This document shows positions 7,939-16,200 of a DNA stretch of 64,000 bases, one piece after another. The first letter of the stretch is position 1, and every line of letters begins with the position of its first letter. The stretch is from a virus. Position numbers and translations under genes: made by a program. Location of the stretch: positions 1 to 64,000 of IMG/VR virus record IMGVR_UViG_3300032249_001164; one strand, given 5' to 3'. The notes beneath the pieces are model-generated. The model was not told the origin of the DNA. It saw only the letters and a list, made by a program, of their open reading frames with translations, and did not search any database.

Positions 7939-7967
7939 TTGCCGGCTATTCATCGGCAGCTTAAAAT
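7939..7967 (+). promoter_or_regulatory. Promoter for the sigma-factor gene
   Basis: TTGCCG, 17 bp, TAAAAT on the plus strand; predicted start near 7974, 24-48 nt before the possible start codons of the sigma gene. A second weaker candidate (TTGACC, 17 bp, TACTGT) lies about 50 nt upstream, within a short direct repeat of TTGACCGGAGC. Confidence 0.55.
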
Positions 7968-7997
7968 GAAATTGCTTTTTAAGTTAATTCGTTTTAA

Positions 7998-8996
7998 GTG
8001 GCTGCAAGCAGTACAGCACCAATGAGTCTTGATGATTACCTGAAAGACATCGCTCGCGTTCCCCTGTTAACAGGGGACGAAGAAATAGTGCTTGGGAATA
8101 GGGTGCAAGATATGATAAAAATCTTGAGGGAAAACGGTTTAAGTGAAAGCATCTCGCTAAATAATTTTGTTAGTTTCACGAAAGACTTGCGGCCAGAGCA
8201 AAGACGGGTGGTGGAAAAAGGGTTAAAAGCAAGGGATCGCATGATCTCAGCAAACATGAGACTCGTGGCTGCAGTCGCCAATAAGGCAAGATCGATGTGT
8301 GCTCACTTGTCAATCGAAGATTTGATGCAAGAAGGTGCCATTGGTCTTGCTAGAGCTGTTGAAAAGTTTGAACCACAGAAAGGGTATAAGTTTAGTACAT
8401 ACGCCTATTGGTGGATAAGACAGGGAATTACGAGAGCCTGGGAAAACCAGGAAAACACCATAAGAATTCCAGGTAATATTCAAAAAGCAGCCAGATTGAT
8501 TGAGAAAACCAGGGTAAGTCTATCAAAAACACTTAACAGGGAGCCGACTATTCCACAAATTGCCGAAGAGATGGGCGAAAAACCGGAACGAATTAAAAGA
8601 ATTATTTTACAAAGGGTGAAAGTGTTTTCCTTTGATCGTGATTCTTGCGGGCTTAGTCATGATGTTTTTCCTGGGAGGGACACTTTCATGGATTTCCTTA
8701 AGTACAACTGCTTTGCCACCCTTGCTCAAGAGGAAGAATCTGAAAGTATTAAAGAGATCCGTCGCATAGAAAATATTGCAATGACTATTGTCAATGCACT
8801 TCCAGAGCAAGATCAGCGGCTAATCAGACAAAGGTATGGAATAGGTGAACGCCAGCTAACAATCAAAGAGATAGCGGAGAAAAGTGGGGTAAGCCAACGA
8901 CGCATTAAAGATAAGTGCAACGAAGTTATGAGTGGAGTCGTGTTTACAGCCAAGGTATTTGCGCCTGAGGCTTTTGCCAAGGCTAAGCTTTCGTAG
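7998..8996 (+). CDS. RNA polymerase sigma factor, sigma-70 group 2-like
   Basis: A 332-aa protein from the GTG at 7998 (ATG at 8022, MSLDDYLKDIARVPLL, is equally plausible). Region 1.2: SLDDYLKDIARVPLLTGDEE (10-29). Region 2: ANMRLVAAVANKA (85-97), IEDLMQEGAIGLARAVEKFE (106-125), FSTYAYWWIRQGITRAW (132-148), the -10 recognition and melting helix. Region 3: 155-205. Region 4: LPEQDQRLIRQRYGIGE (268-284) and LTIKEIAEKSGVSQRRIKD (287-305). Regions 2 and 3 are close to cyanobacterial group 2 factors, but the region 4.2 recognition helix (VSQRRIKDKCNEV) departs from the usual V-T-R-E-R-I-R-Q-I-E, and an unusual insert follows region 1.2. It may direct host polymerase to phage promoters with altered -35 elements. 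Confidence 0.95.
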   Translation: MAASSTAPMSLDDYLKDIARVPLLTGDEEIVLGNRVQDMIKILRENGLSESISLNNFVSFTKDLRPEQRRVVEKGLKARDRMISANMRLVAAVANKARSMCAHLSIEDLMQEGAIGLARAVEKFEPQKGYKFSTYAYWWIRQGITRAWENQENTIRIPGNIQKAARLIEKTRVSLSKTLNREPTIPQIAEEMGEKPERIKRIILQRVKVFSFDRDSCGLSHDVFPGRDTFMDFLKYNCFATLAQEEESESIKEIRRIENIAMTIVNALPEQDQRLIRQRYGIGERQLTIKEIAEKSGVSQRRIKDKCNEVMSGVVFTAKVFAPEAFAKAKLS

Positions 8997-9011
8997 AAGT
9001 AGTCATCAGAG

Positions 9012-10799
9012 ATGCCAGGCACGAGACTGATCGGGCAAAGCGCTAGCGGTCGCGACAATGCCGCAATGGTCACCGACAGCGGAGCCCTCAAGGTGGAGGT
9101 AGACGGCGGTGGCGCAGGCGGTAGCGACCTTGCTGCTACCAATGCCTTGCTCGGGCCTATTGACGAAGCGGCTCCAACTACTGACACCGCCAGCTCTGGT
9201 CAAAATGGTAGGCTTCAACGGATTGCTCAGCGACTAAGCTCGATTATTCTTAAGTTGCCGGCGTTTGGTACTGCCGGTGCGCCTAGTTCGGATGTGTTGA
9301 CGGTGCAAGGGGCTTCCAGTGGAACCATCCTACCGGTTGCTCCAAGGGTTACCCTTGGTGTTGGTAACGCAGATGGCAGCACTCAGCGAGTGACACTAGC
9401 TAGTGACAGCCCGGCGGTAATATCGCTGGCTGCGATAGCCAGTAGTCAGCCAGACGTGCTAACTGCGCTAGCCGCACCATCCAATCATGGTTCAGTGGTT
9501 CGACATGCGCAGTGTCTTCAGTGGAAAGCGGATTTATCTAGTACTGGGCCTGGCTTATTGGCGCCAGAGCTAACACTGCGGTCACCGTCTTCGCTATTTG
9601 TGTCGCAAGCTAGTGGCAACCTGATTGTTAACCCGGGCACAGTCGCAAATGCTGAAATGCTTTGCAGGTCTTCTATATCATTTAAGGGATCAATAGCTCT
9701 ACGGTGGCGTTTACTGCCATCCCAAAGGATAGCAAACAGTAATTTAATGGTTTTGCTTGCCGATAGGATTGGTGAAAACCTTAGCTATGTATGTACTGCC
9801 ACGAATGTAACCGTAACGCTTCCTGGCCACTCATATACGTCAGCCAACGTTGGCCAGTCTATGATGTTAGGCGCTATTACTGGCTCGGCTGGTATTCCTG
9901 GGCGATACGCTATTGCCAGCGTTAGCGCAAACACTGTTGTCCTTACCGTTGCTGGCTGGCCAGCTACTGGTAGCGGCACGCTTGACTTGTTTGGGCACAG
10001 CTACGTGCAACAACTTTACTCTGGTACTGCAAACGCTGCGCTTGACGCCCAGCGTATGGGTTGGAATACTGGTTCTATAGTAATAACTGCCACTACCTAC
10101 GCCACTGCTCATGCTGCATCTATTCAGTTAGACGGCAGAACCGCTACAACCTGTCGAACGGGAACAGGGGATGTGCTTGTGTTATCGGCATCAAGATCAG
10201 ATATTGTACCAGATGAAAATAAGGATTTATTTTTGTATCTGTGGGCTCACAATGGCTCTACAGCACCAGCTTCTGCAACAACGTGGACTATATCGTCTTT
10301 ATCGCTGGAAGAGAATATTAACATCCCCTTATACCTAGCGGGTATGAAGCAGTCGGGGGTTGGATCCCCAGTAGCGATGACAGGTAGCGTTGCGGTGTCA
10401 GCTTTCTCAACCGGTGCCGCACTATCTAATGACGTTGGTGTTCAATACCGTGCTACCGTCACAGGTGGTGCCACGCCCGCCAAGGTAATATCTTCGGTGG
10501 CAAGCCCAAGCTCAATACTTAAAGTTGGAGCAACACGACCGCTTGGGTGGAACCTGGTAAATACTACGGCTTTGTGGGTATACGGCAAGCTTTACAACTC
10601 AACAACAGCAGGGGCTGGTGCTTTGGGAGTTACTATTCCAATTGCAATTCCACCCAACGGAATTAACTCCCATTTCAGCGAAGGTGGGCTGACAGGCTTT
10701 TCTACCGGCCTTACGCTTACCACCGTAACAGGCGCTGCTGACTCTAGCGCCACGGCAGCGCCTGATGGTGCTATAGTTGGTTCGGTGTTTTTTGCTTAA
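9012..10799 (+). CDS. Virion/tail-associated structural protein
   Basis: A 595-aa protein, low in charge and rich in Ser, Thr, Ala, Gly and Val. The N-terminus (DNAAMVTDSGALKVEV, then LLGPIDEAAPTTDTASSGQN, LQRIAQRLSS, RVTLASDSPAVISL) has the pattern of phage structural proteins with repeated 'P-D-x-A-A-P-x-x-D-T-G' and 'L-A-S-D-x-x-A' motifs. The C-terminal 110 residues (LGWNLVNTTALWVYGKLYN ... GGLTGFSTGLTLTTVTGAAD) match a beta-rich domain often found at the end of virion proteins. It follows the sigma gene by 15 nt on the plus strand, away from the main minus-strand structural block, so it may be a decoration or receptor-binding protein expressed separately. Confidence 0.7.
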   Translation: MPGTRLIGQSASGRDNAAMVTDSGALKVEVDGGGAGGSDLAATNALLGPIDEAAPTTDTASSGQNGRLQRIAQRLSSIILKLPAFGTAGAPSSDVLTVQGASSGTILPVAPRVTLGVGNADGSTQRVTLASDSPAVISLAAIASSQPDVLTALAAPSNHGSVVRHAQCLQWKADLSSTGPGLLAPELTLRSPSSLFVSQASGNLIVNPGTVANAEMLCRSSISFKGSIALRWRLLPSQRIANSNLMVLLADRIGENLSYVCTATNVTVTLPGHSYTSANVGQSMMLGAITGSAGIPGRYAIASVSANTVVLTVAGWPATGSGTLDLFGHSYVQQLYSGTANAALDAQRMGWNTGSIVITATTYATAHAASIQLDGRTATTCRTGTGDVLVLSASRSDIVPDENKDLFLYLWAHNGSTAPASATTWTISSLSLEENINIPLYLAGMKQSGVGSPVAMTGSVAVSAFSTGAALSNDVGVQYRATVTGGATPAKVISSVASPSSILKVGATRPLGWNLVNTTALWVYGKLYNSTTAGAGALGVTIPIAIPPNGINSHFSEGGLTGFSTGLTLTTVTGAADSSATAAPDGAIVGSVFFA

Positions 10800-10806
10800 T
10801 TGATTC

Positions 10807-11067
10807 ATGGCCAAAACATTGAAGCTGCTGGTCAACGGCCCTATTGATGGGGTCGAATACGCGGCCACTCAGCTGGTTGTCTTCGATAACGACGACCAGG
10901 CTGATGGCCTGATCGCTAGTGGAGTTGGCGAAATCTACACCAATGAGTTCGGCACCACCACTAGCCACGATGCCAGGGTCGCGGCACTGCTCGCTTCCTA
11001 CGGGGAAGTGGTTGCTGAACCCGAGCCAGGCGCTTCGTCTTACGAAGAGCCTCAGCCGGAATCCTGA
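10807..11067 (+). CDS. Small hypothetical protein, probable virion accessory
   Basis: An 86-aa acidic protein, MAKTLKLLVNGPIDGVEYAA, with a beta-rich first half (QLVVFDNDDQADGLIASGVG) and an acidic Glu/Pro tail (VAEPEPGASSYEEPQPES). It follows the structural gene by 7 nt and is the last gene before a strong terminator. Similar small proteins accompany phage structural genes, but no family is identified. Confidence 0.6.
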   Translation: MAKTLKLLVNGPIDGVEYAATQLVVFDNDDQADGLIASGVGEIYTNEFGTTTSHDARVAALLASYGEVVAEPEPGASSYEEPQPES

Positions 11068-11095
11068 CAAATCAAGGATTGATGTATTAACGTGG

Positions 11096-11147
11096 CCATC
11101 GACCACTTGCTCTCATGGGCTGGTGGTCGATGGTTTTATTTTGCTTT
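11096..11147 (+). terminator. Rho-independent terminator ending the plus-strand operon
   Basis: An 11-bp perfect inverted repeat, CCATCGACCAC (11096-11106) and GTGGTCGATGG (11123-11133), followed by TTTTATTTTGCTTTT. It terminates the plus-strand sigma/structural operon. It overlaps the end of the convergent endolysin gene (stop at 11136), so the two transcription units meet here. Confidence 0.85.
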
Positions 11148-11894
11148 TGACGTGACATTAGGAAACGTAGCTACGGCGCGAGAAAAGTAAGCTTCGCGAT
11201 CCGTCAAGCCATTGGCCGGATCTCTTCCGTTAACCCTGGCTGACACTTGGCGGCAGGTTGCGCCGGAATCACAATAGGGGTTCATTCCATTGAGATGCCA
11301 CCAAAAGCCAGCGGAAGTAAATGGATAGTTGTTGGCAACATAGGCCGAGCCATCCATTACTGCCGCATCTTTGATAAAATCGGCGAATCGTTGGTAATTG
11401 TAGCGCCCAGTTAACTGAATCGCTCCGGCGCCTTTGTAGCGTTGGCCATCGCCAACTCTTGTATTCCCCAGGTCCGTGCGTCCCTCATAAGCGCTTCCGC
11501 TAGCTAGTTCCGTCATCCAGCGTAATCCACCTGATTCATGTCCAACCTGCGACAGGAAGTGACGAATCCGGGCTGGGGTGTTGATAGCGAAGCGCTGTAG
11601 GCAGGAATTCAAGTCAGCCAGCTGGCTCTCTTCCGGGGCGCGAGTAAATACGGCGGTGGCTTGGGCCATGCTTACCAGTTGAGGCGCCGCCGGAGCGGCG
11701 ACCGTGGAAGCCGTCAAGGGGGCTTTCGCCGTATTCTCGGCCTTCCAGGCGCTCCGAAGCTTTCCGCCCTCCTGGAGGGCCTCTGGATCGAGTTCCATCA
11801 GGCGGTCGAGCACTGCCAGAAGCCAGGCTCGGTGATGGGCTTTGCTTGGATCGTAATAATCAACGTAATCGCGGCTTGGGGTCTTGAATTTCAT
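11136..11894 (-). CDS. Endolysin, glycoside hydrolase family 19 (chitinase-like)
   Basis: A 252-aa protein. Residues 100-250 form a GH19 domain: [19 protein letters not shown] (112-130) holds the catalytic Glu in H-E-S (E120) and a second Glu (E129), then [16 protein letters not shown] (152-167), [14 protein letters not shown] and [10 protein letters not shown]19 enzymes of phages cleave the glycan of peptidoglycan during lysis. The first 90 residues are a Pro/Ala-rich linker preceded by a short helical segment ([19 protein letters not shown]). Its ATG overlaps the stop of the upstream small gene (ATGA), joining it to the holin-like genes. Confidence 0.92.
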   Translation of the reverse strand: MKFKTPSRDYVDYYDPSKAHHRAWLLAVLDRLMELDPEALQEGGKLRSAWKAENTAKAPLTASTVAAPAAPQLVSMAQATAVFTRAPEESQLADLNSCLQRFAINTPARIRHFLSQVGHESGGLRWMTELASGSAYEGRTDLGNTRVGDGQRYKGAGAIQLTGRYNYQRFADFIKDAAVMDGSAYVANNYPFTSAGFWWHLNGMNPYCDSGATCRQVSARVNGRDPANGLTDREAYFSRAVATFPNVTSKAK

Positions 11895-12166
11895 TTGTGA
11901 TTTAGCAGATAGTTGCGAGCGGCGTTGACGGGATCATAGAGGCCGATTATCGCTTCAACTTGGCTCGGGCTGGCGGGTCTGTTAGTTACGGATGTGATAG
12001 CGCCTGCGATAGCGCCTTGCACCCTGAGTGGAGAGGAGTTGTTGAGAGTTAAGACTAGTAGCTCGGAATCTAGGCGTTTATAAACTTCGGTTAAGCCAAG
12101 TTCCAATACTTTGCCAAGGGCCATGCGAAGCAAGCGCCTGGAAAGAGTAATTAAAAGAGGTCTCAT
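11891..12166 (-). CDS. Small protein of the lysis cassette
   Basis: A 91-aa protein from the ATG at 12166, [20 protein letters not shown]. The start overlaps the stop of the holin-like gene (ATGA, 12163-12166) and its stop overlaps the endolysin start in the same way, so the longer frame starting at 12199 is less likely. The N-terminus is a basic amphipathic helix and the rest is helical with an Ala/Gly patch. It may be an accessory lysis protein; unknown family. Confidence 0.6.
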   Translation of the reverse strand: MRPLLITLSRRLLRMALGKVLELGLTEVYKRLDSELLVLTLNNSSPLRVQGAIAGAITSVTNRPASPSQVEAIIGLYDPVNAARNYLLNHK

Positions 12167-12408
12167 GCTGGTGATTTCGTAAGAATGCCGCCAATCCATC
12201 CAGCAGCGGCGGCAACAGCGGCAGCAACTGCAGTTGTCTGTGGATCGCAGTTGTTAGGAATACGATGGCGGCAGATCGCCAGATCGGTGGCGGAAATTGC
12301 TATCCCAGCCGATAGTATTCCAACTAGACATCGAATTAGGAAAATGCGCTCACTACTTAAAGCTTTTTTTGGGCTTGTACTTTGCCCCTGGGAAGTGGCT
12401 TGGCTCAC
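12163..12408 (-). CDS. Holin-like membrane protein
   Basis: An 81-aa protein with a polar N-terminus (MSQATSQGQSTSPKK), a first hydrophobic segment (IFLIRCLVGILSAGIAISA, residues about 22-40) and a second Ala-rich one (TTAVAAAVAAAAGWIGGIL, about 58-76). Two membrane segments and location directly before the endolysin genes are typical of a class II holin, which opens the inner membrane at the end of infection. Both ends are joined to neighbours by ATGA overlaps. Confidence 0.65.
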   Translation of the reverse strand: MSQATSQGQSTSPKKALSSERIFLIRCLVGILSAGIAISATDLAICRHRIPNNCDPQTTAVAAAVAAAAGWIGGILTKSPA

Positions 12409-12671
12409 CGTCTGTCCTCCACCGTTGGATGAAGTCCAAAGCTGATCTTAGGGGCGACTGCTACTACAAAAAGCGGCACCGTGAATGATACGACTACCGC
12501 AAGGATAACACCTTGGGCAATTCGTTTCTCGGCTTCACTTAGCCGACGAAAAGCCTCTCCCACATCTGCGCGTTGCTGCGCCATGGTTGTGACTAAAGCG
12601 TCGAGCTTCCCCTGCATGTTGCCAATCGCCAGCAGCAGGTCGCCGTGGCTCACATCGCGTTCGTTGGTCAT
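12405..12671 (-). CDS. XhlA-like membrane-associated lysis protein
   Basis: An 88-aa protein: an N-terminal helical, probably coiled-coil part (LLLAIGNMQGKLDALVTTMA ... VGEAFRRLSEAEKRI) and one C-terminal membrane segment (GVILAVVVSFTVPLFVVAVA, residues about 54-73). This matches the XhlA/hemolysin-like layout seen beside phage holins and endolysins. It starts the lysis cassette 12671-11136, in which every junction is an ATGA overlap. A spanin-like or anti-holin role cannot be excluded. Confidence 0.6.
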   Translation of the reverse strand: MTNERDVSHGDLLLAIGNMQGKLDALVTTMAQQRADVGEAFRRLSEAEKRIAQGVILAVVVSFTVPLFVVAVAPKISFGLHPTVEDRR

Positions 12672-12798
12672 GGGAGGGTGCGCTACTAGGACAGGTTAGC
12701 GGGTTTGTCGAATTATCCTCTTTCGCTGCCATGGTGCCGTGGTTACAGGGTCCTCCGTTACCTACAGCCTCGTCTCTGTGTGCTAATACTTCCAGTAC

Positions 12799-13233
12799 CT
12801 ATCCAGCTCCAGGCAGCTGATAGGTGTCCGCCAGGCCATTAGCTGCCAGCAACCCCCCGATCTCGGCCCAGTGGGCTGCGGTTAGGTTGGTGGCTGCAAC
12901 GGCTACGTCTGCCAGCGACTGCTGCAGGGCGGCGACATTAGCAAAGCCTAACTTTGCATCGCTCAAATTAGCGACTAGTTCCAGGTTGGCTGTTAGTAAC
13001 TGCGATGAAGTTGCAGTTTGATCTTTGATTGCCTGATAGGCGGCAGTCGTGATCAGTCCATCGTAGAACTGACGGTAGGGAGCGCCAGGGTCGCTAATGC
13101 GTGGGCCGACAATCCAAGCTTGGCGATAAAGACCGTCGGCCCCGCGAATAGGCGGGCCTTCAAACAACTGCTCTGTAGCGGAGTTGTACTCAGGGGCAGC
13201 GGTGGGGGCAATAATCGGGAGGTGAAGAATCAT
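12799..13233 (-). CDS. Hypothetical protein following the tail fibre
   Basis: A 144-aa protein. The N-terminal 60 residues are Pro-rich and aromatic (EQLFEGPPIRGADGLYRQAW), and the rest is helical and Ala-rich (LLTANLELVANLSDAKLGFA). The start overlaps the fibre gene stop (ATGA, 13230-13233), so it is translationally coupled to it. Genes at this position often encode fibre chaperones or fibre-attached proteins; that is inference from position. The 127 bases after its stop (12672-12798) show no gene. Confidence 0.6.
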   Translation of the reverse strand: MILHLPIIAPTAAPEYNSATEQLFEGPPIRGADGLYRQAWIVGPRISDPGAPYRQFYDGLITTAAYQAIKDQTATSSQLLTANLELVANLSDAKLGFANVAALQQSLADVAVAATNLTAAHWAEIGGLLAANGLADTYQLPGAG

Positions 13234-16200
13234 ACAAAAAATGCAGGAGGACTGCCGACAATACGGCCAATGTGTTGGGTGGCAGTGTTAACGTCAACTC
13301 CTTGGTAGTTTGCGTTTACTACTAAGTTTAAGGCATTAGAAGATGACAAGTCATATGAAATCTGCCTACCCCCAGGGGCGTAGGTAAGCGTTACATTGCT
13401 GGCTAGCATAGTTCCACTAGTAGCCATTCTCCATAAGCCAGGGTGCCCAGTTGCCCCGGATGCAACCACAGTCCTACCTGCTTGATTGGTTATGCCCAAG
13501 GGGCCAGACGCCGACGTTCCGTCGTTCCCAAATGCACCCGCCATTCCAGCGGATTTATTTGCAATCACAAAGCTATTATCAAAGGTTTTAAGCGACAAGA
13601 CAGATCCAGCGTTAAACGTGTGTATAAACGATTGCATAGAGGCACCTTTCACGGTCCCTGTACTTGCACGGTCGGAAACCAAAGCGTAATTGCCTAGATT
13701 GTTAAGAATATGAATGCAGTTAGTATCTCTGTTCCTTTCCAGGGCAAACACATTTGAATTTGGCAAGAAGGAGTACGGAGTAGCCATGGTCAGCGATACT
13801 TTCTGTTGTTTGCCATCACTCATAGAACCTACAAAACTATGACAGTTTCTGGATCCAGGTATTCCTAGTGGAAAAGTGGCACCCTTTAGCAGCGCTTTAG
13901 GTAAGCTATCAATTCTTGTATTGCCAAGGAAATATATTCCACTGCAAAACACATCTATGTCACCTTCACAAGATACAATGCTTGGTGGCAGGTTCGGGTT
14001 GACTGGTCCAGGAGATTTTCCACCTAATATAACATTCCTAAACGTAAAGATCCCGCTTTTCACAGATACACAGCCCTTGGTAAAAGGACCTTGCACCACA
14101 AACCCATTTGAAATCGTGGCATCAAGGTAATTATCCAGGAAATTGCGGAACGTAACGCCACTGGGCCGGTACGCCGGAATTCTCATATCTGACGGATAGA
14201 GCGTTGATGGAAAAATTTCTGGGTTTTCGGCTACCGCATCCATTGACAACCAGCAAACTCCATTAACTGAGCCACCTACTCTGAATTCTGGAAAAAACGA
14301 ATTTTCAAAAAAATTCATCCCCGCGTCATAGCTGGTATAACTTCCCCGATCGTGGGCTAATCCACCAGCAAAGCATGGCACAAGAAATGGGCTTCTAGCA
14401 TCGTGCAGTGCTTTTGCATCAGTGGTGGGTTTTGTGTTGGCTGCTGTGTAATCTGCAACAATATTGGTTACTGGGAATTGGTTGGTCGCGCCAACCCAGT
14501 TAGCGATATGGTTAAATGGTTCGAGTTGGTTCCAGTAAGGCCCGTCGGCCAGCTGATAGTTGACTGTTTCTGTTGAGTCAAAAGTTGCATTTGCATAGAC
14601 AACAGCAATCGCAAATGTGACCGCAGTTTCCCTGGCTAGAGGTGGTACAGCAAATACGTCAGCGGCAGACCTAACCGGACTGAGTATTAGCTCGGCAGAC
14701 GTGCCGTTAAATACAAAACTCTGTCCTGCTGCTGTTGCGCTGTCTGGCACAACATAAAGCGTGGTATCCCCAGTTTTGCGGGTGAGTACGCCCTTCTGTT
14801 TCGCCCAGTAGTTCAAGCCTTTAAGATTTACAATTTCAGGCGAGTTGTCCAAACTTGCGTTTAGCTCTCCGTCATTTGCGCCGATGGGAATGTTGTTAGA
14901 ACGCAGTGTAGCAGCATTGGCTAACCTAAACGTCCCTAGGCTCGTAGTCTTGCCCGCACTGGAGCTTGGGAATAGCAAGCTAGCTAAAGAGCTTAGGTTC
15001 CATACTCCAGAGCCAGTCAACCCATTGACTGAGATATTGGAAAAACTCTCTTGCTGGCTATTTTCCGTTCCAGCCTGGTCGCCAGCCAACACTGTTTCAC
15101 CTGTTTCGGTATCAGTAAGGCCTCTATTTGTCACAACTTGCCCGTTTTCGTTTACGCCATTTACCACTACTCGGCCGCCGCCGCCATTCGTGAAATACAG
15201 CGAAAATAGATTTGACGCTGAAATCGGCTTCTGCGCCTTCGGCAAAGCGGTGCTGTAATTACCATGCCCAGCGCCTTGATCATAGGTAAAGTTTGAAAGT
15301 GTGATTGTAGTAGGCCGGCGAAACTCCACAGCCCACGAAGCGAGGCCAGACGCGGCGCCACCAGATGGCGGCAAAGGAAAATCCGCTGCGCTAGCCGGAT
15401 TGAGCCTCCGGGTAGCTGTGGCCCGAGGTGTCAGGGCTGTCCAGGTAGCACTTTCCGAAAAACCTAATGCCCGGAGCAGTGCATAGAGGCCTAGTACGTC
15501 GGAGCCCGTGCGGTATTGATCCCGGACAGGGCCGGAACTAGCAAAAATTGTTGTCCAGTTTATACCGCAACTTGTGGTTATGTCATTCGGGTCTGTATCA
15601 GTATTAAAAACAATTTGAGGTGCTTCGTTGGTAATGGGTTCTTCTGGGTTATAGGCTTCCGGCATGTGCACGTAGGCTTCATCCCAGTCAGCGAGTGGCG
15701 GGGTTGATGCGGTGGCGTAATTATTGCGAATAGCCTTGAAGTGCTTATTGACAGCCTTAACTACTACACCTTTTCGATAGAACGTGCCAACTGTGTACGT
15801 GGTGCTGGGACAGCTGCGCCGCAGCGTCACCCGCGCACCAAATTCTGTTTTAGAGGTGCTGGTAACAGCCAGCACCTCTTCCCCATCTGGGGCCAAAGGC
15901 CTGTTAATGCCGCCACCCGATACGCCTGCCGATGTCTGCAATATTGCAGACCGATTTGGCGTGCGACTAGAATATGTTGTCAATTCCAGGGATGCTGAGC
16001 GCTCTGCCAAAGTGCGGTTATCTACCACGCGGCGGATGTAGACTGATTTCCCAATAGCGTTGCTAATACCAAAGCTGCTGGGTACGTCTGCATTGGTTCC
16101 ACTTTGGCTCAACGCCGCTGTGATATTGATTCGAGCAGGGGTGCCAGGGGCCCAGGCTGTCGAGGTCAATAACGCTCGCCAATCGTCGCCGTCAGGGTTT

